From an uncultured Lachnospiraceae bacterium (lineage in GTDB: Bacteria > Bacillota > Clostridia > Lachnospirales > Lachnospiraceae): 64,000 bases of DNA. The stretch lies in NCBI GenBank assembly GCA_947627245.1, contig CANQVH010000006.1, positions 22,923 through 86,922 on the forward strand, read 5' to 3'. The position numbers and the translations under genes were made by a program. Each line of letters opens with the position of its first letter. The stretch's first letter is position 1. The notes under the pieces are model-generated. The model saw only the letters and a list, made by a program, of their open reading frames with translations. It had not been told where the DNA came from and ran no database searches. This document shows, piece by piece, positions 51,741-60,950 of the stretch.

Positions 51741-51846
51741 AGTGTTCCCCTTTTTCGACCGATCAATCCAAAATACGCCACATAAGCCACATCTGTTCTT
51801 ATGATACACTATATCTTGTTATTTTACCAGAGGAAAAACAATTTTA

Positions 51847-51887
51847 TTTAAAAACTGCGGGGACCGGACAGGTCTTCCCGCAGTTTT
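51847..51887 (-). terminator. Terminator of the gatCAB operon
   Basis: Minus strand 11-bp stem AAAACTGCGGG / CCCGCAGTTTT with a 15-base loop, followed by a T-rich tail. It starts 8 bases after the gatB stop codon. Confidence 0.9.
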
Positions 51888-51894
51888 CTTCGTT

Positions 51895-53328
51895 TTATCC
51901 GAGCAGTTCCTTCAAAAGCCGGTTGACCGTCCCCGGATCCGCCTTGCCTTTCATCGCCTTCATCGTCTGTCCGACAAGGAAGCCGAGCGCCTTTTCTTTG
52001 CCTCCCTTGTAGTCGGCCACGGACTGCGGATTCGCCGCGATCACATCCTCGACGACGTGCTTCAGCTCGCCCTCGTCGCTGACCGTCTTCAGGCCGTGCT
52101 CCTCGACGTACTTCTCCGGATCCGCGTTGTCGTAGAAGATCCGCTCGAAGACCTGCTTCGCAACAGTCTGATTGATCGTCCCGGCCTCCAGCAGCTCGAT
52201 CAGCTTCGCGAGGTACGCCGGCGAGAAACCGAGCTCATCCGGCTCCTTGTTCTCCTCCTTCAGCAGACGCAGCGTCTCGCCCATCAGCCAGTTCGACACC
52301 TTCTTCGGTTTGCCGCAGAGCGCGGTCGTCTCTTCGAAAATATCCGCCATGCGCTTCGACCCGGTGATGATCCCGGCGTCATAATCCGGGATGTCGAATT
52401 CTCTCTTGTAGCGCTCCAGTTTCTCGGTGCGCAGCTCGGGCTGGCGATCCTTCACGGCCTGCAGCCATTCGTCGCTGATCACCACCGGCACAAGATCCGG
52501 ATCCGGGAAATAGCGGTAATCGTGCGCATCCTCCTTGGAGCGCATCGGATAAGAGTATTCCTTGTTGTCGTCCCAGCGGCGCGTCTCCTGAATGACCGGC
52601 TTACCCTCCTCAAGCAGCTCGATCTGCCTTGCGCGCTCGCCGTCGATGGCGCGTGCGATCGCCTTGAACGAATTCAGATTCTTCATCTCTGTGCGCGTGC
52701 CGAACTTTTCCGACCCGACCTCGCGAACCGAGAGGTTCACGTCCGCGCGCATCGAGCCCTCCTGCAGCTTGCAGTCCGAAGCCCCGAGGTACTGGACGAT
52801 CAGGCGCAGCTTTTCGAGATAAGCAATGACCTCTTCGGCGCTTCGCATGTCCGGCTCGGACACGATCTCGATCAGCGGCACGCCGCTACGGTTGTAATCC
52901 ACGAGCGAGCAGTCCTCCCACTCGTCATGGACGAGCTTGCCCGCGTCCTCCTCCATGTGGATCTCGTGAATGCCGATCACTTTCTTGCCGGCCGCCGTCT
53001 CGATCTCAATGCCGCCGTCGTGGCAGATCGGCAGGTAGAGCTGCGAGATCTGATAATTCTGCGGATTGTCCGGGTAAAAATAATTCTTGCGGTCAAATTT
53101 GCAGTACTGATGGATCTGGCAGTTCGTCGCGAGGCCGACCGCCATCGCGTATTCCACCACCTGCTTATTCAATACGGGCAGCGAACCCGGCATCCCGGTG
53201 CAGACCGGGCAGGTGTGCGTGTTCGGCGCGCCGCCGAACGCGGTGGAACAGCCGCAGAAGATCTTCGTCTTCGTCGCGAGCTCTACGTGGACCTCCAGTC
53301 CGATGACCGTCTCATACTGTTTCGCCAT
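51895..53328 (-). CDS. gatB: Asp/Glu-tRNA amidotransferase subunit B
   Basis: A 477-residue GatB, which binds misacylated Asp-tRNA(Asn) or Glu-tRNA(Gln), activates the side chain with ATP and receives ammonia from GatA. The start YETVIGLEVHVELATKTKIF, FCGCSTAFGGAPNTHTCPVC with zinc cysteines, and YNRSGVPLIEIVSEPDMRS are strong signatures. The C-terminal helical YqeY-like tail contains DPGTVNRLLKELLG. ATG 53328 has AAAGGAGG; only one base separates it from gatA. Last gene of the operon. Confidence 0.97.
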   Translation of the reverse strand: MAKQYETVIGLEVHVELATKTKIFCGCSTAFGGAPNTHTCPVCTGMPGSLPVLNKQVVEYAMAVGLATNCQIHQYCKFDRKNYFYPDNPQNYQISQLYLPICHDGGIEIETAAGKKVIGIHEIHMEEDAGKLVHDEWEDCSLVDYNRSGVPLIEIVSEPDMRSAEEVIAYLEKLRLIVQYLGASDCKLQEGSMRADVNLSVREVGSEKFGTRTEMKNLNSFKAIARAIDGERARQIELLEEGKPVIQETRRWDDNKEYSYPMRSKEDAHDYRYFPDPDLVPVVISDEWLQAVKDRQPELRTEKLERYKREFDIPDYDAGIITGSKRMADIFEETTALCGKPKKVSNWLMGETLRLLKEENKEPDELGFSPAYLAKLIELLEAGTINQTVAKQVFERIFYDNADPEKYVEEHGLKTVSDEGELKHVVEDVIAANPQSVADYKGGKEKALGFLVGQTMKAMKGKADPGTVNRLLKELLG

Positions 53329-53329
53329 C

Positions 53330-54850
53330 TCAGCCCACCTCCTTTGCCGCGGAAGCAACCGTCAGTACATGATCCGGCGCCGCGTCGCCCGCCGCAAGCT
53401 CCGGCGTCGCAAAACGCCCTCTCGCCTGCTCATATGCATATGCCGCGCGGATGATCTTCTTTTCTTTAAAGCAGTCCCCGATCAACTGTATGCCGATCGG
53501 CAACCCCTTGCCGTCCGTGCAGACCGGCACGGAGATACCCGGCAGCCCGGCCAGATTGACCGAGATCGTGTAAATATCGCCGAGATACATCTTCAGCGGA
53601 TCGCTCAAAGACTCCCCGAGCCTCGGCGCGGTCGTCGGAGAGGCCGGAGCAAGGATCACGTCGTATTTCTCAAACGCGCGGTCGAAGGACTGCTTGATCA
53701 GCGCCTTCGTGCGCAGCGCTTTCAGGTAATAAGCGTCGTAGTAGCCGGAGCTCAGGACGAAGGAGCCGAGCATGATCCTGCGCTTCACTTCCTCGCCAAA
53801 TCCCTCGGAACGGCTTTTCTTATACATGCTGTGCAGACCCTCGTAATCCTTCGCGCGATAGCCGTACTTCACGCCGTCAAACCGCGCGAGGTTCGAACTC
53901 GCCTCCGCGGACGCGATCACATAGTAGGCCGGGATCGCGTACTCCACGAGACTCAGATCAAACTCCTCGACCACGGCGCCCTTTTCACGCAGCACGTCCG
54001 CCGTCTTCATGACCGCGGCGCGCACCTCGTCGTCAAGGCCCTCTCCAAGATAGTCGGACGGGATCCCGACACGCATCCCCTTCACGTCGTCGACCAGCGC
54101 GGAGGTAAAATCCGAATCTCTTCTGTCAATCGACGTGCTGTCCTTCTTGTCGTATGAAGCGATCATCTCAAGGATCGCGGCGCAGTCCGATACATCCTTC
54201 GCGATCGGCCCGATCTGGTCAAGCGACGAACCGTAGGCCACCAGCCCGTAGCGTGACACCGTCCCGTACGTCGGCTTTAAGCCCGTCACGCCGCAGAACG
54301 ACGCCGGCTGACGGATCGAACCGCCCGTGTCGGAGCCCAGCGCATACGGAGCTTCGCCTGCCGCCACCGCCGCGCAGGAACCGCCCGAGGAGCCGCCCGG
54401 CACATGCTCCGGATTCCACGGATTTCTCGTCGGCCCGAACGCGGAAGTCTCCGTCGTGCTGCCCATCGCAAATTCGTCCATATTTGTCTTTCCGAGGATC
54501 ACCGCACCGGCCTTCTGCATGTTCAGAACCGCCTCCGCGGAGTACGTCGGAACGAAATTGTAAAGAATCTTCGAACTGCACGTCGTTTTCAGACCTTCCG
54601 TACAGATGTTGTCCTTCACAGCCACCGGCACGCCGGAAAGCGAGCCTGTGTACTGCCCGGATTCGATTCCCTTCTGGACCTCGTCCGCCCGCGCGAGCGC
54701 GCCCTCCGCATCTACGGTCACAAATCCGTTGATCTCTTTGTCCGTCTGTGTGATCCGGTCGAGCGACGCCTGCACCGCCTCGCGGACCGAGACCTCTTTT
54801 TCCTTTATTTTCCTGCCCAGCTCGAGGGCAGTCAGATCTGTCAACTGCAT
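53330..54850 (-). CDS. gatA: Asp/Glu-tRNA amidotransferase subunit A
   Basis: A 506-residue amidase-signature enzyme that releases ammonia from glutamine. The Ser-cisSer-Lys triad is visible: lysine in VPVAVKDNICTEG, cis-serine in VPGGSSGGSCAAVAAG and the nucleophile serine in GSDTGGSIRQPASFCG. The channel and GatB contacts lie in the C-terminal half. ATG 54850 has GAGGAG. It is 12 bases after gatC. Confidence 0.97.
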   Translation of the reverse strand: MQLTDLTALELGRKIKEKEVSVREAVQASLDRITQTDKEINGFVTVDAEGALARADEVQKGIESGQYTGSLSGVPVAVKDNICTEGLKTTCSSKILYNFVPTYSAEAVLNMQKAGAVILGKTNMDEFAMGSTTETSAFGPTRNPWNPEHVPGGSSGGSCAAVAAGEAPYALGSDTGGSIRQPASFCGVTGLKPTYGTVSRYGLVAYGSSLDQIGPIAKDVSDCAAILEMIASYDKKDSTSIDRRDSDFTSALVDDVKGMRVGIPSDYLGEGLDDEVRAAVMKTADVLREKGAVVEEFDLSLVEYAIPAYYVIASAEASSNLARFDGVKYGYRAKDYEGLHSMYKKSRSEGFGEEVKRRIMLGSFVLSSGYYDAYYLKALRTKALIKQSFDRAFEKYDVILAPASPTTAPRLGESLSDPLKMYLGDIYTISVNLAGLPGISVPVCTDGKGLPIGIQLIGDCFKEKKIIRAAYAYEQARGRFATPELAAGDAAPDHVLTVASAAKEVG

Positions 54851-54862
54851 ATATTTTCTCCT

Positions 54863-55156
54863 CTATTCTACCGTCTTCGGCACCTTGAACGCGCCGTCCT
54901 TCTTTTCCGGCGCATTTTCAAGAATCTTCTCCCGCTCGTCCCCGTTCGTCACCACGTCCTCGCGGAACACGTTGTTGACCGGGAACACATGCGAAAGCGG
55001 CTCAACGCCCGACGTGTCCAGCTCGTTCAGCTTGTCGACGTAATCAAGCATCCGTCCGATGTCGCGCTTCGCCTGCTCCTTCTCCTCGCCGGAGAGCTCC
55101 AGCTTCGCCAGAATGCCGACGTATTCAATCGTCTCGTCACTGATGATATTCGCCAT
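54863..55156 (-). CDS. gatC: Asp/Glu-tRNA amidotransferase subunit C
   Basis: A 97-residue GatC that stabilises the GatA-GatB contact. The N-terminal helices ([17 protein letters not shown], then [21 protein letters not shown]) and the C-terminal [10 protein letters not shown] are typical. ATG 55156 with GAAGGA was chosen over an upstream in-frame codon. A promoter candidate lies 95-125 bases upstream, so gatCAB can be expressed apart from the T-box controlled genes. Confidence 0.95.
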   Translation of the reverse strand: MANIISDETIEYVGILAKLELSGEEKEQAKRDIGRMLDYVDKLNELDTSGVEPLSHVFPVNNVFREDVVTNGDEREKILENAPEKKDGAFKVPKTVE

Positions 55157-55250
55157 CGCTTTTCCTTCAGAAATCCCGTCACACGATTTCAAAACAGCCT
55201 CCGGGATCCCTTCTCCTTCCTTTCACTATTCTCTGCCGCAAAATGCGGTA

Positions 55251-55279
55251 ATTTTATTCTCACCATTTCCGGCGCACAA
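55251..55279 (-). promoter_or_regulatory. Internal promoter before gatC
   Basis: Minus strand TTGTGC, 17-base spacer, TAAAAT, abutting the stop codon of the zinc-ribbon gene. A small hairpin CCGCA / TGCGG follows at about 55236-55248. Confidence 0.5.
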
Positions 55280-56539
55280 TCAAAAGCTCGGAATGAGATG
55301 CGCCCCGCCGCTGTCGTTCTGGTACAGGACCCTGATCGTTTCCCCGCCCGTAAACGGTATATGCCAGAAAACCGGATGATTGCTGTCAGCCCCCGCATCG
55401 ATGGTCTTGCCGGTCCGATCGATCTGCACGCTGATCGAGCCGTAAGAATACTCGTCGTCCGCATCGTCCAGTATCAGATTGTAAACGCCGATCGGGAAAT
55501 CCTCTCCCGCTATCAGGCCATCCGCTACCTGTACCTCTTCGAGTCCCGGCTGCGGCACACGCTCCTTGCGGACAGCGCCCGGAGCTTTGAGCCCCTCAAG
55601 CTCCACACCCTCGGAGTCAAGACCTGTCTCCACCACGAACAGCATCCCGTCGCTCAGGGTGATCTTGTCGGAATACTCATAGTACGGGCAGTCCTCGTCC
55701 CAGAAATCCCGGTACGTCGCCTGCCGGTCAGACGAATAGAGCGTCAGCTCCCTGTAATCGTACTTGTCCGCGTCCGCATCCTGCCAGTACACAGCCGCGC
55801 TCTCCCCGGCACAGTGAAGCTGATATTCTCCGGCCGGAATGTCGTAGCCCACCTCATAGGCGCCGGGATCCAGTCTGATGCCGTAGTACTGCTCGTCGTC
55901 CCCGTCCCATGAAATTTTTTCCGGCCCCTCGTCCGAGACGGAGCTTCCTCCGAAAATGCTGAATCCGCTGTTGCTTCTCCTGTACTCGATCACCTTCTGC
56001 GCCACGATCGGAAAAACGATAAACACGAGAAGGAAGAGGATAAAGAGGAGCTTTATAAATCTTCCCGACCTGCTCCTTCTGCGAACCGTGCCGGTCTGAC
56101 TGCGCTGCTTCAGCTCCTTGCGCCGCGCCGCGGCGGATTTCGCTGAGGCGGCACCCGCAGTCATACTCTGCGCTGTCCCCTGCGGCACATAGGTCGATGC
56201 AGAAGAGGTCTGCGCTGTCGCAGACGCCGTCGATGCCCATGTGGCTGCCGTATCCGCTCCCGCAGATGCGCCCGCAAACGAACCCGCGGCCGTTCCCCTT
56301 CTCTGGTAATGCTCCAGACCGGCCGTCGCCGGCTGCTTCTTCCGCTTCCACGGCCAGTTGTCCCCGTAACCGTTGTCCTTGTTCAGATGATCCTCACAGT
56401 CTCCGCGGTGAAACAACGCGGCCGATTTCTCGTTGTGAGTGTTCAGATGATATTTCCTATCGTTTTTTGTGTTGTCAAGCCCGCACTCCCTGCATCTTCC
56501 GTTCACGAGCCTGCCACCGCACAGCGTACACCGTTCCAT
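55280..56539 (-). CDS. Zinc-ribbon membrane protein of unknown function
   Basis: A 419-residue protein. Residues 1-20 form a zinc ribbon (CTLCGGRLVNGRCRECG). A 130-residue Ala/Ser/Thr-rich linker and a basic cluster precede one membrane helix (about 160-182). The extracytoplasmic part carries two similar beta modules: YEVGYDIPAGEYQLHCAGE and ADGLIAGEDFPIGVYNLILDD, each with DIPAGxY-like turns. The zinc ribbon is cytoplasmic by charge. Nothing links it directly to tRNA amidation, although it lies between aspS and gatC. ATG 56539 has TAGGAGG. A membrane-bound sensor or regulator is one possibility. Confidence 0.75.
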   Translation of the reverse strand: MERCTLCGGRLVNGRCRECGLDNTKNDRKYHLNTHNEKSAALFHRGDCEDHLNKDNGYGDNWPWKRKKQPATAGLEHYQRRGTAAGSFAGASAGADTAATWASTASATAQTSSASTYVPQGTAQSMTAGAASAKSAAARRKELKQRSQTGTVRRRSRSGRFIKLLFILFLLVFIVFPIVAQKVIEYRRSNSGFSIFGGSSVSDEGPEKISWDGDDEQYYGIRLDPGAYEVGYDIPAGEYQLHCAGESAAVYWQDADADKYDYRELTLYSSDRQATYRDFWDEDCPYYEYSDKITLSDGMLFVVETGLDSEGVELEGLKAPGAVRKERVPQPGLEEVQVADGLIAGEDFPIGVYNLILDDADDEYSYGSISVQIDRTGKTIDAGADSNHPVFWHIPFTGGETIRVLYQNDSGGAHLIPSF

Positions 56540-56575
56540 ATGATCCTCCTATGATGAACCCCGCGCGGGAATGTA

Positions 56576-57907
56576 TCACGGCTCCAGTCTCGACAGGTCG
56601 CGCGGGAACAATGTGGTTTCCCTTACATTATCCTCCCCAACCAGCTTCATTGTCAAGCGTTCCAGACCAATTCCCAGTCCGCCGTGCTTCGGCATCCCGT
56701 ATTTGAAGGTATCAAGATACTGATCCATGCCCTCTTCCGTCATGCCGCGCGCCGCGATCTTGTCCCGGAGCATCTGGTAATCGTGGATGCGCTGTCCGCC
56801 CGTCGTGATCTCGAGTCCGCCGTAGAGCAGGTCGAAGCTGAGCGTGAACGTCGGATCCTCCGGATCGTCCATCGCGTAGAACGGACGTTTTTTCGACGGA
56901 TAGTGTGTCACGAACACGAAATCCGCGCCGTACTCTTCCTTGAAATATTTGCCGATCAGCGATTCCTCCTCCGGCTCCAGATCGTACGGGTTGCGGATCG
57001 GGCGGTTGTATTTCTCGGAGACGAGCTGCTTCGCGCGGTCGAATCGCACCATCGGGATCTGCTCCACGTTCGGGAGCGTGACGTTCAGGATGCGCAGCTC
57101 GTCGGCGTATTCCTTTTCGAGCAGCTTCATCGTGTACTGCAAAAATCCAGTCTCCATCGCCATGATATCGACAAAGCTGTCAATATAGCCCATCTCAAAG
57201 TCGAGGCTCGTGTATTCGTTCAGATGTCGCTTCGTGTTGTGCTTCTCCGCGCGGAACACCGGCGCCGTCTCGAAGACGCGGTCAAACACGCCGACCATCA
57301 TCTGCTTGTAGAACTGCGGGCTCTGCGCCAGCACCGCCGGGCGATGGAAGTAGTCCAGCTTGAAGATATTGGAGCCGCCCTCCGCGCCCTTCGCGCCAAT
57401 CTTCGGCGTGTGGATCTCGGTGAACTGCTGACTGTAGAGGAAATCGCGGAACCCGCGGACAATGCCCTCCTGCAGCCGGAATTTCGCGCGCTCGCGCACG
57501 TTGCGCAACACGATGCTTCGATTGTTCAGCTTCGCCTCGAGCGAAGTCTTCAGCTTCCACTTTCCGATCGGAAGTGGCAGCGTATCGTAGGGCGTCGTGA
57601 GGATCTCGCCTCCCGTCACGCGCAGCTCGATGCCGTGCGGCGCTCTCTCGTCCGCCGCCAGCGTGCCGACAAGCTCCACCGTCTGCGCCTCTCGGATCTT
57701 CTCCGCCGCAAGGCTTGACGTGCCCTCCTCGAACACGCACTGCAGAAGTCCGCCGCGTTTGCGCAGCACCACGAACACCACGTCACCCATGTCGCGCACT
57801 GTGTGCACGGCGCCGTTTACCTTCACCTCGCTGCCGATGCGCTCCGGCTTCAGCAGTTCGTCAATCTCCAAGGTTTCTTTTTCTGTCACTCCTGATAAAA
57901 ATTCCAT
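56576..57907 (-). CDS. aspS: Archaeal-type (probably non-discriminating) aspartyl-tRNA synthetase
   Basis: A 443-residue class IIb synthetase without the bacterial GAD insertion domain; bacterial AspRS is about 590 residues. The N-terminal OB fold is VKVNGAVHTVRDMGDVVFVVLRKRGG. Motif 2 includes FETAPVFRAEKHNTKRHLNEYTSLDFE split over the loop, and motif 3 GGLGIGLERLTMKLVG. This AspS2 form is known in Clostridia to charge both tRNA(Asp) and tRNA(Asn), with GatCAB converting Asp-tRNA(Asn) to Asn-tRNA(Asn). gatCAB lies two genes downstream and a T-box lies upstream. ATG 57907 has GAGAGGAG. Non-discrimination is inferred. Confidence 0.93.
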   Translation of the reverse strand: MEFLSGVTEKETLEIDELLKPERIGSEVKVNGAVHTVRDMGDVVFVVLRKRGGLLQCVFEEGTSSLAAEKIREAQTVELVGTLAADERAPHGIELRVTGGEILTTPYDTLPLPIGKWKLKTSLEAKLNNRSIVLRNVRERAKFRLQEGIVRGFRDFLYSQQFTEIHTPKIGAKGAEGGSNIFKLDYFHRPAVLAQSPQFYKQMMVGVFDRVFETAPVFRAEKHNTKRHLNEYTSLDFEMGYIDSFVDIMAMETGFLQYTMKLLEKEYADELRILNVTLPNVEQIPMVRFDRAKQLVSEKYNRPIRNPYDLEPEEESLIGKYFKEEYGADFVFVTHYPSKKRPFYAMDDPEDPTFTLSFDLLYGGLEITTGGQRIHDYQMLRDKIAARGMTEEGMDQYLDTFKYGMPKHGGLGIGLERLTMKLVGEDNVRETTLFPRDLSRLEP

Positions 57908-57934
57908 AATAATCTCCTCTCTGTCCCGGGACAT

Positions 57935-58268
57935 AAAAAGTCCCGGAACATCTTATTGATATTCCGGGACGGATATGATTCCATATTAATATATCCGCGG
58001 TACCACCCGCTTTGCAAACGCCTTTGTCTGCCACTCTTGTGCACTTAACGCGTGCGACGTACCGCCCTACTGAGCATTGCATCCGTTCGTGCGCCGGCCC
58101 GGAAATTTTCCCGCGGCCCGTCTCTGTCTCTGATGCATTCCGCCGTTCGAACAGTCGGCTCCGGAGTGTTCCCTATTGTCCCCTTCCCTCAATCGGCGCT
58201 CTCAGTCGGTGACGCCGAATTCCTGTCAAGCTTCCGGGACAGAGTCTCCTTCATCGCTTTTCTGTGAT
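57935..58268 (-). ncRNA. T-box leader controlling aspS
   Basis: The antiterminator T-box sequence GCGGGTGGTACCGCGG is on the minus strand at 57995-58010. Then comes a terminator hairpin GTCCCGGAA / TTCCGGGAC (57940-57970) with five Ts, ending about 30 bases before the aspS ATG. The leader is about 330 nt from its promoter, longer than most. Uncharged tRNA should pair with the T-box and prevent termination. The specifier codon was not certain by eye: GAC and AAC triplets both occur in the Stem I region, so tRNA(Asp) or tRNA(Asn), or both, could be sensed. Confidence 0.9.
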
Positions 58269-58274
58269 GAAGCA

Positions 58275-58303
58275 ATCCTACCACAAAACTTTTTTGATGG
58301 CAA
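58275..58303 (-). promoter_or_regulatory. Promoter of the T-box/aspS transcript
   Basis: Minus strand TTGCCA, 17-base spacer, TAGGAT. It is divergent from the asnA promoter, with about 30 bases between their -35 boxes. Confidence 0.7.
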
Positions 58304-58335
58304 GGGGTTTTCTTATTTTTTTGCGAAAGAAACGG

Positions 58336-58364
58336 TTGCCAAACCGCCTTTATTTTGCTATAAC
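58336..58364 (+). promoter_or_regulatory. Promoter of asnA
   Basis: Plus strand TTGCCA, 17-base spacer, TATAAC. The predicted start at about 58371 leaves no room for a ribosome binding site for the ATG at 58379, supporting translation from 58400. Confidence 0.75.
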
Positions 58365-58399
58365 GGAGAGGAATCAGAATGATCACGGAGGAAACTCAG

Positions 58400-59410
58400 A
58401 TGAACCACTTAATCATCCCGGAGGGATACACGTCGGCGCTCTCGCTGTACGACACGCAGATCGCGATCAAGACCGTCAAGGACTTCTTTCAGCAGACGCT
58501 CGCGTCCCAGCTCAATTTGCTGCGCGTCTCCTCTCCGCTTTTCGTCGACCCGGCATCGGGTCTGAACGACAACCTAAACGGCGTCGAACGCCCAGTCAAG
58601 TTCGGCATCAAGGAGCAGAATGAAGCCGAGGCTGAGATCGTCCATTCGCTCGCGAAGTGGAAGCGCTACGCGCTGAAGGAGTACGGCTTCGCGCATGGCG
58701 AGGGACTTTATACGGACATGAACGCGATTCGCCGCGACGAGGACACCGACAACATTCACTCGATCTACGTAGATCAGTGGGACTGGGAAAAGGTCATCCG
58801 CCGCAGCGAGCGCAGTCTCGACACACTGAAAAAGGTCGTGACGTCCGTCTACAAGGCGCTGAAAAAGACAGAGGTCTACATGTCGATCCAGTACGACTAC
58901 ATAGGCGAGGTGCTGCCGCGCGAGATTTTCTTTATCACCTCGCAGGAGCTCGAAGATCTGTATCCGGAGCTTACGCCGCGCGAGCGCGAATACGAGATCG
59001 TCAAGGAAAAGGGCGCTGTATGCGTCATGCAGATCGGCGGGCTGCTCGCTTCCGGCGTAAAGCACGACGGCCGCGCCCCGGACTATGACGACTGGAACCT
59101 GAACGCGGACATCCTCGTATACTATCCGGTGCTCGACATCGCGCTGGAGCTCTCTTCGATGGGCATCCGCGTCGACGCAGAATCTCTGGCCCGCCAGTTG
59201 AAGATCGCAGGCTGCGAGGAGCGCGCCGAACTGCCGTTTCAGAAAGCGATCCTCGACGGCGAACTGCCGTACACGATCGGAGGCGGCATCGGTCAGTCCC
59301 GCATCTGTATGTTCTATCTGCGCAAGGCGCATATCGGCGAGGTGCAGTGCTCGCTGTGGCCGCCGGAAGTCGTGGAGGAGGCCGCAAAGGGCGGAATCAA
59401 GCTACTGTAG
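58400..59410 (+). CDS. asnA: Aspartate-ammonia ligase (asparagine synthetase A)
   Basis: A 336-residue ammonia-dependent asparagine synthetase related to class II synthetases. Family stretches are SLYDTQIAIKTVKDFFQQTL at the start, ERPVKFGIKEQNEAEAEIVHSLAKWKR, YVDQWDWEKVI and GGGIGQSRICMFYLRKAHIGEVQ at the end. ATG 58400 has GGAGG 9 bases upstream and suits the promoter position; ATG 58379 is the alternative. It is divergent from aspS/gatCAB and gives free asparagine, complementing the tRNA-dependent route. No T-box is seen on this side. Confidence 0.95.
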   Translation: MNHLIIPEGYTSALSLYDTQIAIKTVKDFFQQTLASQLNLLRVSSPLFVDPASGLNDNLNGVERPVKFGIKEQNEAEAEIVHSLAKWKRYALKEYGFAHGEGLYTDMNAIRRDEDTDNIHSIYVDQWDWEKVIRRSERSLDTLKKVVTSVYKALKKTEVYMSIQYDYIGEVLPREIFFITSQELEDLYPELTPREREYEIVKEKGAVCVMQIGGLLASGVKHDGRAPDYDDWNLNADILVYYPVLDIALELSSMGIRVDAESLARQLKIAGCEERAELPFQKAILDGELPYTIGGGIGQSRICMFYLRKAHIGEVQCSLWPPEVVEEAAKGGIKLL

Positions 59411-59467
59411 GCATGCGGCAGTCTTATTTTACTTCCGATTGCCTGTTTCCTGAAATGTTTTTTGTAG

Positions 59468-60859
59468 TCAGATTTCAAATAAATCTTTCAACGTCAGCAG
59501 CCGCGCTCCTTCCTTTTGGGCGCGGCGTTTGACTGCCGCAGTATAACCCGATTTGCTGATAAAGATCAGATACTTTTCCTTCACCTCCGGAAACGCTTCC
59601 GCCGCGTCAAGTAGATCCTCATATTCTTCCATCGGCATCGGCCGGTTTCTGAATTTGCATTCACAGAGGATCGCTTTCGTCCCGCTTCTGTCAAATGCCA
59701 GCACATCCACATCGTCTTGCTGCTTCAGCTTCGGGTTTGTTCCCCACCATTTTCCGATCTTGTAAGGAACAAACGGAAGCTTCCCCGCTTTAGCCAGCCG
59801 CACCAGATATTGCCGACAGATCTGTTCAAAAACAGGTCCCATATAATCATTCAGCCCCTGAATGATCTCCTCGCATGCCTTTTCTATCCCCAGCATTCCG
59901 TAATAGCTCTGATTAGTGAAGATATGTCGGTACCAGAACCTGTAATAGTTGTCTGTGATTTCGTAAATTCCCTTCTTGCTCTCCGTCGGCTCGCCGCAAG
60001 GTACGCGTTTTTCCAACAGGCGAATACTCTGCAGCGTAAGCATATATTTACTGCATTTACTTTTTTCCTCGTGGATCCGATTGGAAATGTCAATGATCCG
60101 GTTGCAGCCGTTCGAAACTGCCTCCAATATGCTGTTGTACACCAGAGGCTCCCGAAGCTCCATCCGCAATAATGTCTGCGGTTCATCATACAAAAACGCA
60201 CCGTTTGTCAGCAGCTCCTTCTCTATATTTCCCCGGATGGATGCGGTCGGGTCAAACGCGTTCAGATATCTCGGCACACCGCCCAGAATCCCATAAGCAA
60301 TCAGCTTGTCTTCCTCGCTGTAATCCGGGAAAAATTCCGCGCTCTCCAAATAATCGAACGGCGCAATCTCCATCGATCCCGTGATCCGCCCGTACAGCGG
60401 ACTCTTGTACCCCATGACCTCATTCACCATAAAGCTCACGCTCGAGCCGCACAGGATCAGAAGGATGTTCTTATTCTTCCAATCATGATCAATCTGGTGC
60501 TGGAGAATGCTTTTGAGCGACGGATTTGCCGCGGCCATAAACGGAAATTCATCAACGATCAAAACAATACGCTCTGAATCTGCTCTTCGGCCTACATAAT
60601 CCAGCGCCGTCTTCCAGTCCGGAAACGCCGACATGTAGTCCGCTTCAAAATACCGCTGAACCGTTTCGGAAAAATCCGTCCGATTCAGGGTGTCGTTCTT
60701 TTCCTGTGCCGAGAAAAAGATACTTTTGTGTTTTCCCGCAAACTCCTGCAGAATTGTGGTCTTTCCGACCCGGCGGCGGCCGTACATGATCATAAATTCA
60801 AATTTATCGCTTTGGTACAGACTTTCCAACCGCTCCATCTCGTCTTTTCTTCCGATCAT
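59468..60859 (-). CDS. AAA ATPase with DUF234 domain
   Basis: A 463-residue ATPase. It starts IGRKDEMERLESLYQSDKFE and has Walker A YGRRRVGKTTIL and Walker B VLIVDEFPFMAA, then the sensor CGSSVSFM. The C-terminal DUF234 domain has NYYRFWYRHIF and ends in a PD-(D/E)XK-like part: DDVDVLAFDRSGTKAILCECKF. Such archaeal-type ATPase/DUF234 proteins are scattered, often horizontally moved, and of unknown role. ATG 60859 with AAGGAGG is preferred over the GTG at 60865, which is too close to the site. It is convergent with asnA. Confidence 0.88.
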   Translation of the reverse strand: MIGRKDEMERLESLYQSDKFEFMIMYGRRRVGKTTILQEFAGKHKSIFFSAQEKNDTLNRTDFSETVQRYFEADYMSAFPDWKTALDYVGRRADSERIVLIVDEFPFMAAANPSLKSILQHQIDHDWKNKNILLILCGSSVSFMVNEVMGYKSPLYGRITGSMEIAPFDYLESAEFFPDYSEEDKLIAYGILGGVPRYLNAFDPTASIRGNIEKELLTNGAFLYDEPQTLLRMELREPLVYNSILEAVSNGCNRIIDISNRIHEEKSKCSKYMLTLQSIRLLEKRVPCGEPTESKKGIYEITDNYYRFWYRHIFTNQSYYGMLGIEKACEEIIQGLNDYMGPVFEQICRQYLVRLAKAGKLPFVPYKIGKWWGTNPKLKQQDDVDVLAFDRSGTKAILCECKFRNRPMPMEEYEDLLDAAEAFPEVKEKYLIFISKSGYTAAVKRRAQKEGARLLTLKDLFEI

Positions 60860-60892
60860 TTCCACAGCCTCCTTTTAGGTTTACTTATAAGT

Positions 60893-60921
60893 AGTATACT
60901 CTCAAGTAGTATTTCTCGCAA
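60893..60921 (-). promoter_or_regulatory. Promoter of the DUF234 ATPase gene
   Basis: Minus strand TTGCGA, 17-base spacer, TATACT. The hexamer AGTAGT is repeated at 60891 and 60905 around the -10 box. Confidence 0.7.
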
Positions 60922-60950
60922 GCCTTATTTTATACATTTTCAAATATGCA

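Noticed and set aside
57908..58268. Assignment of the T-box specifier codon
   Set aside because: Stem I could not be folded reliably by eye; several GAC and AAC triplets fit, so no codon is claimed.
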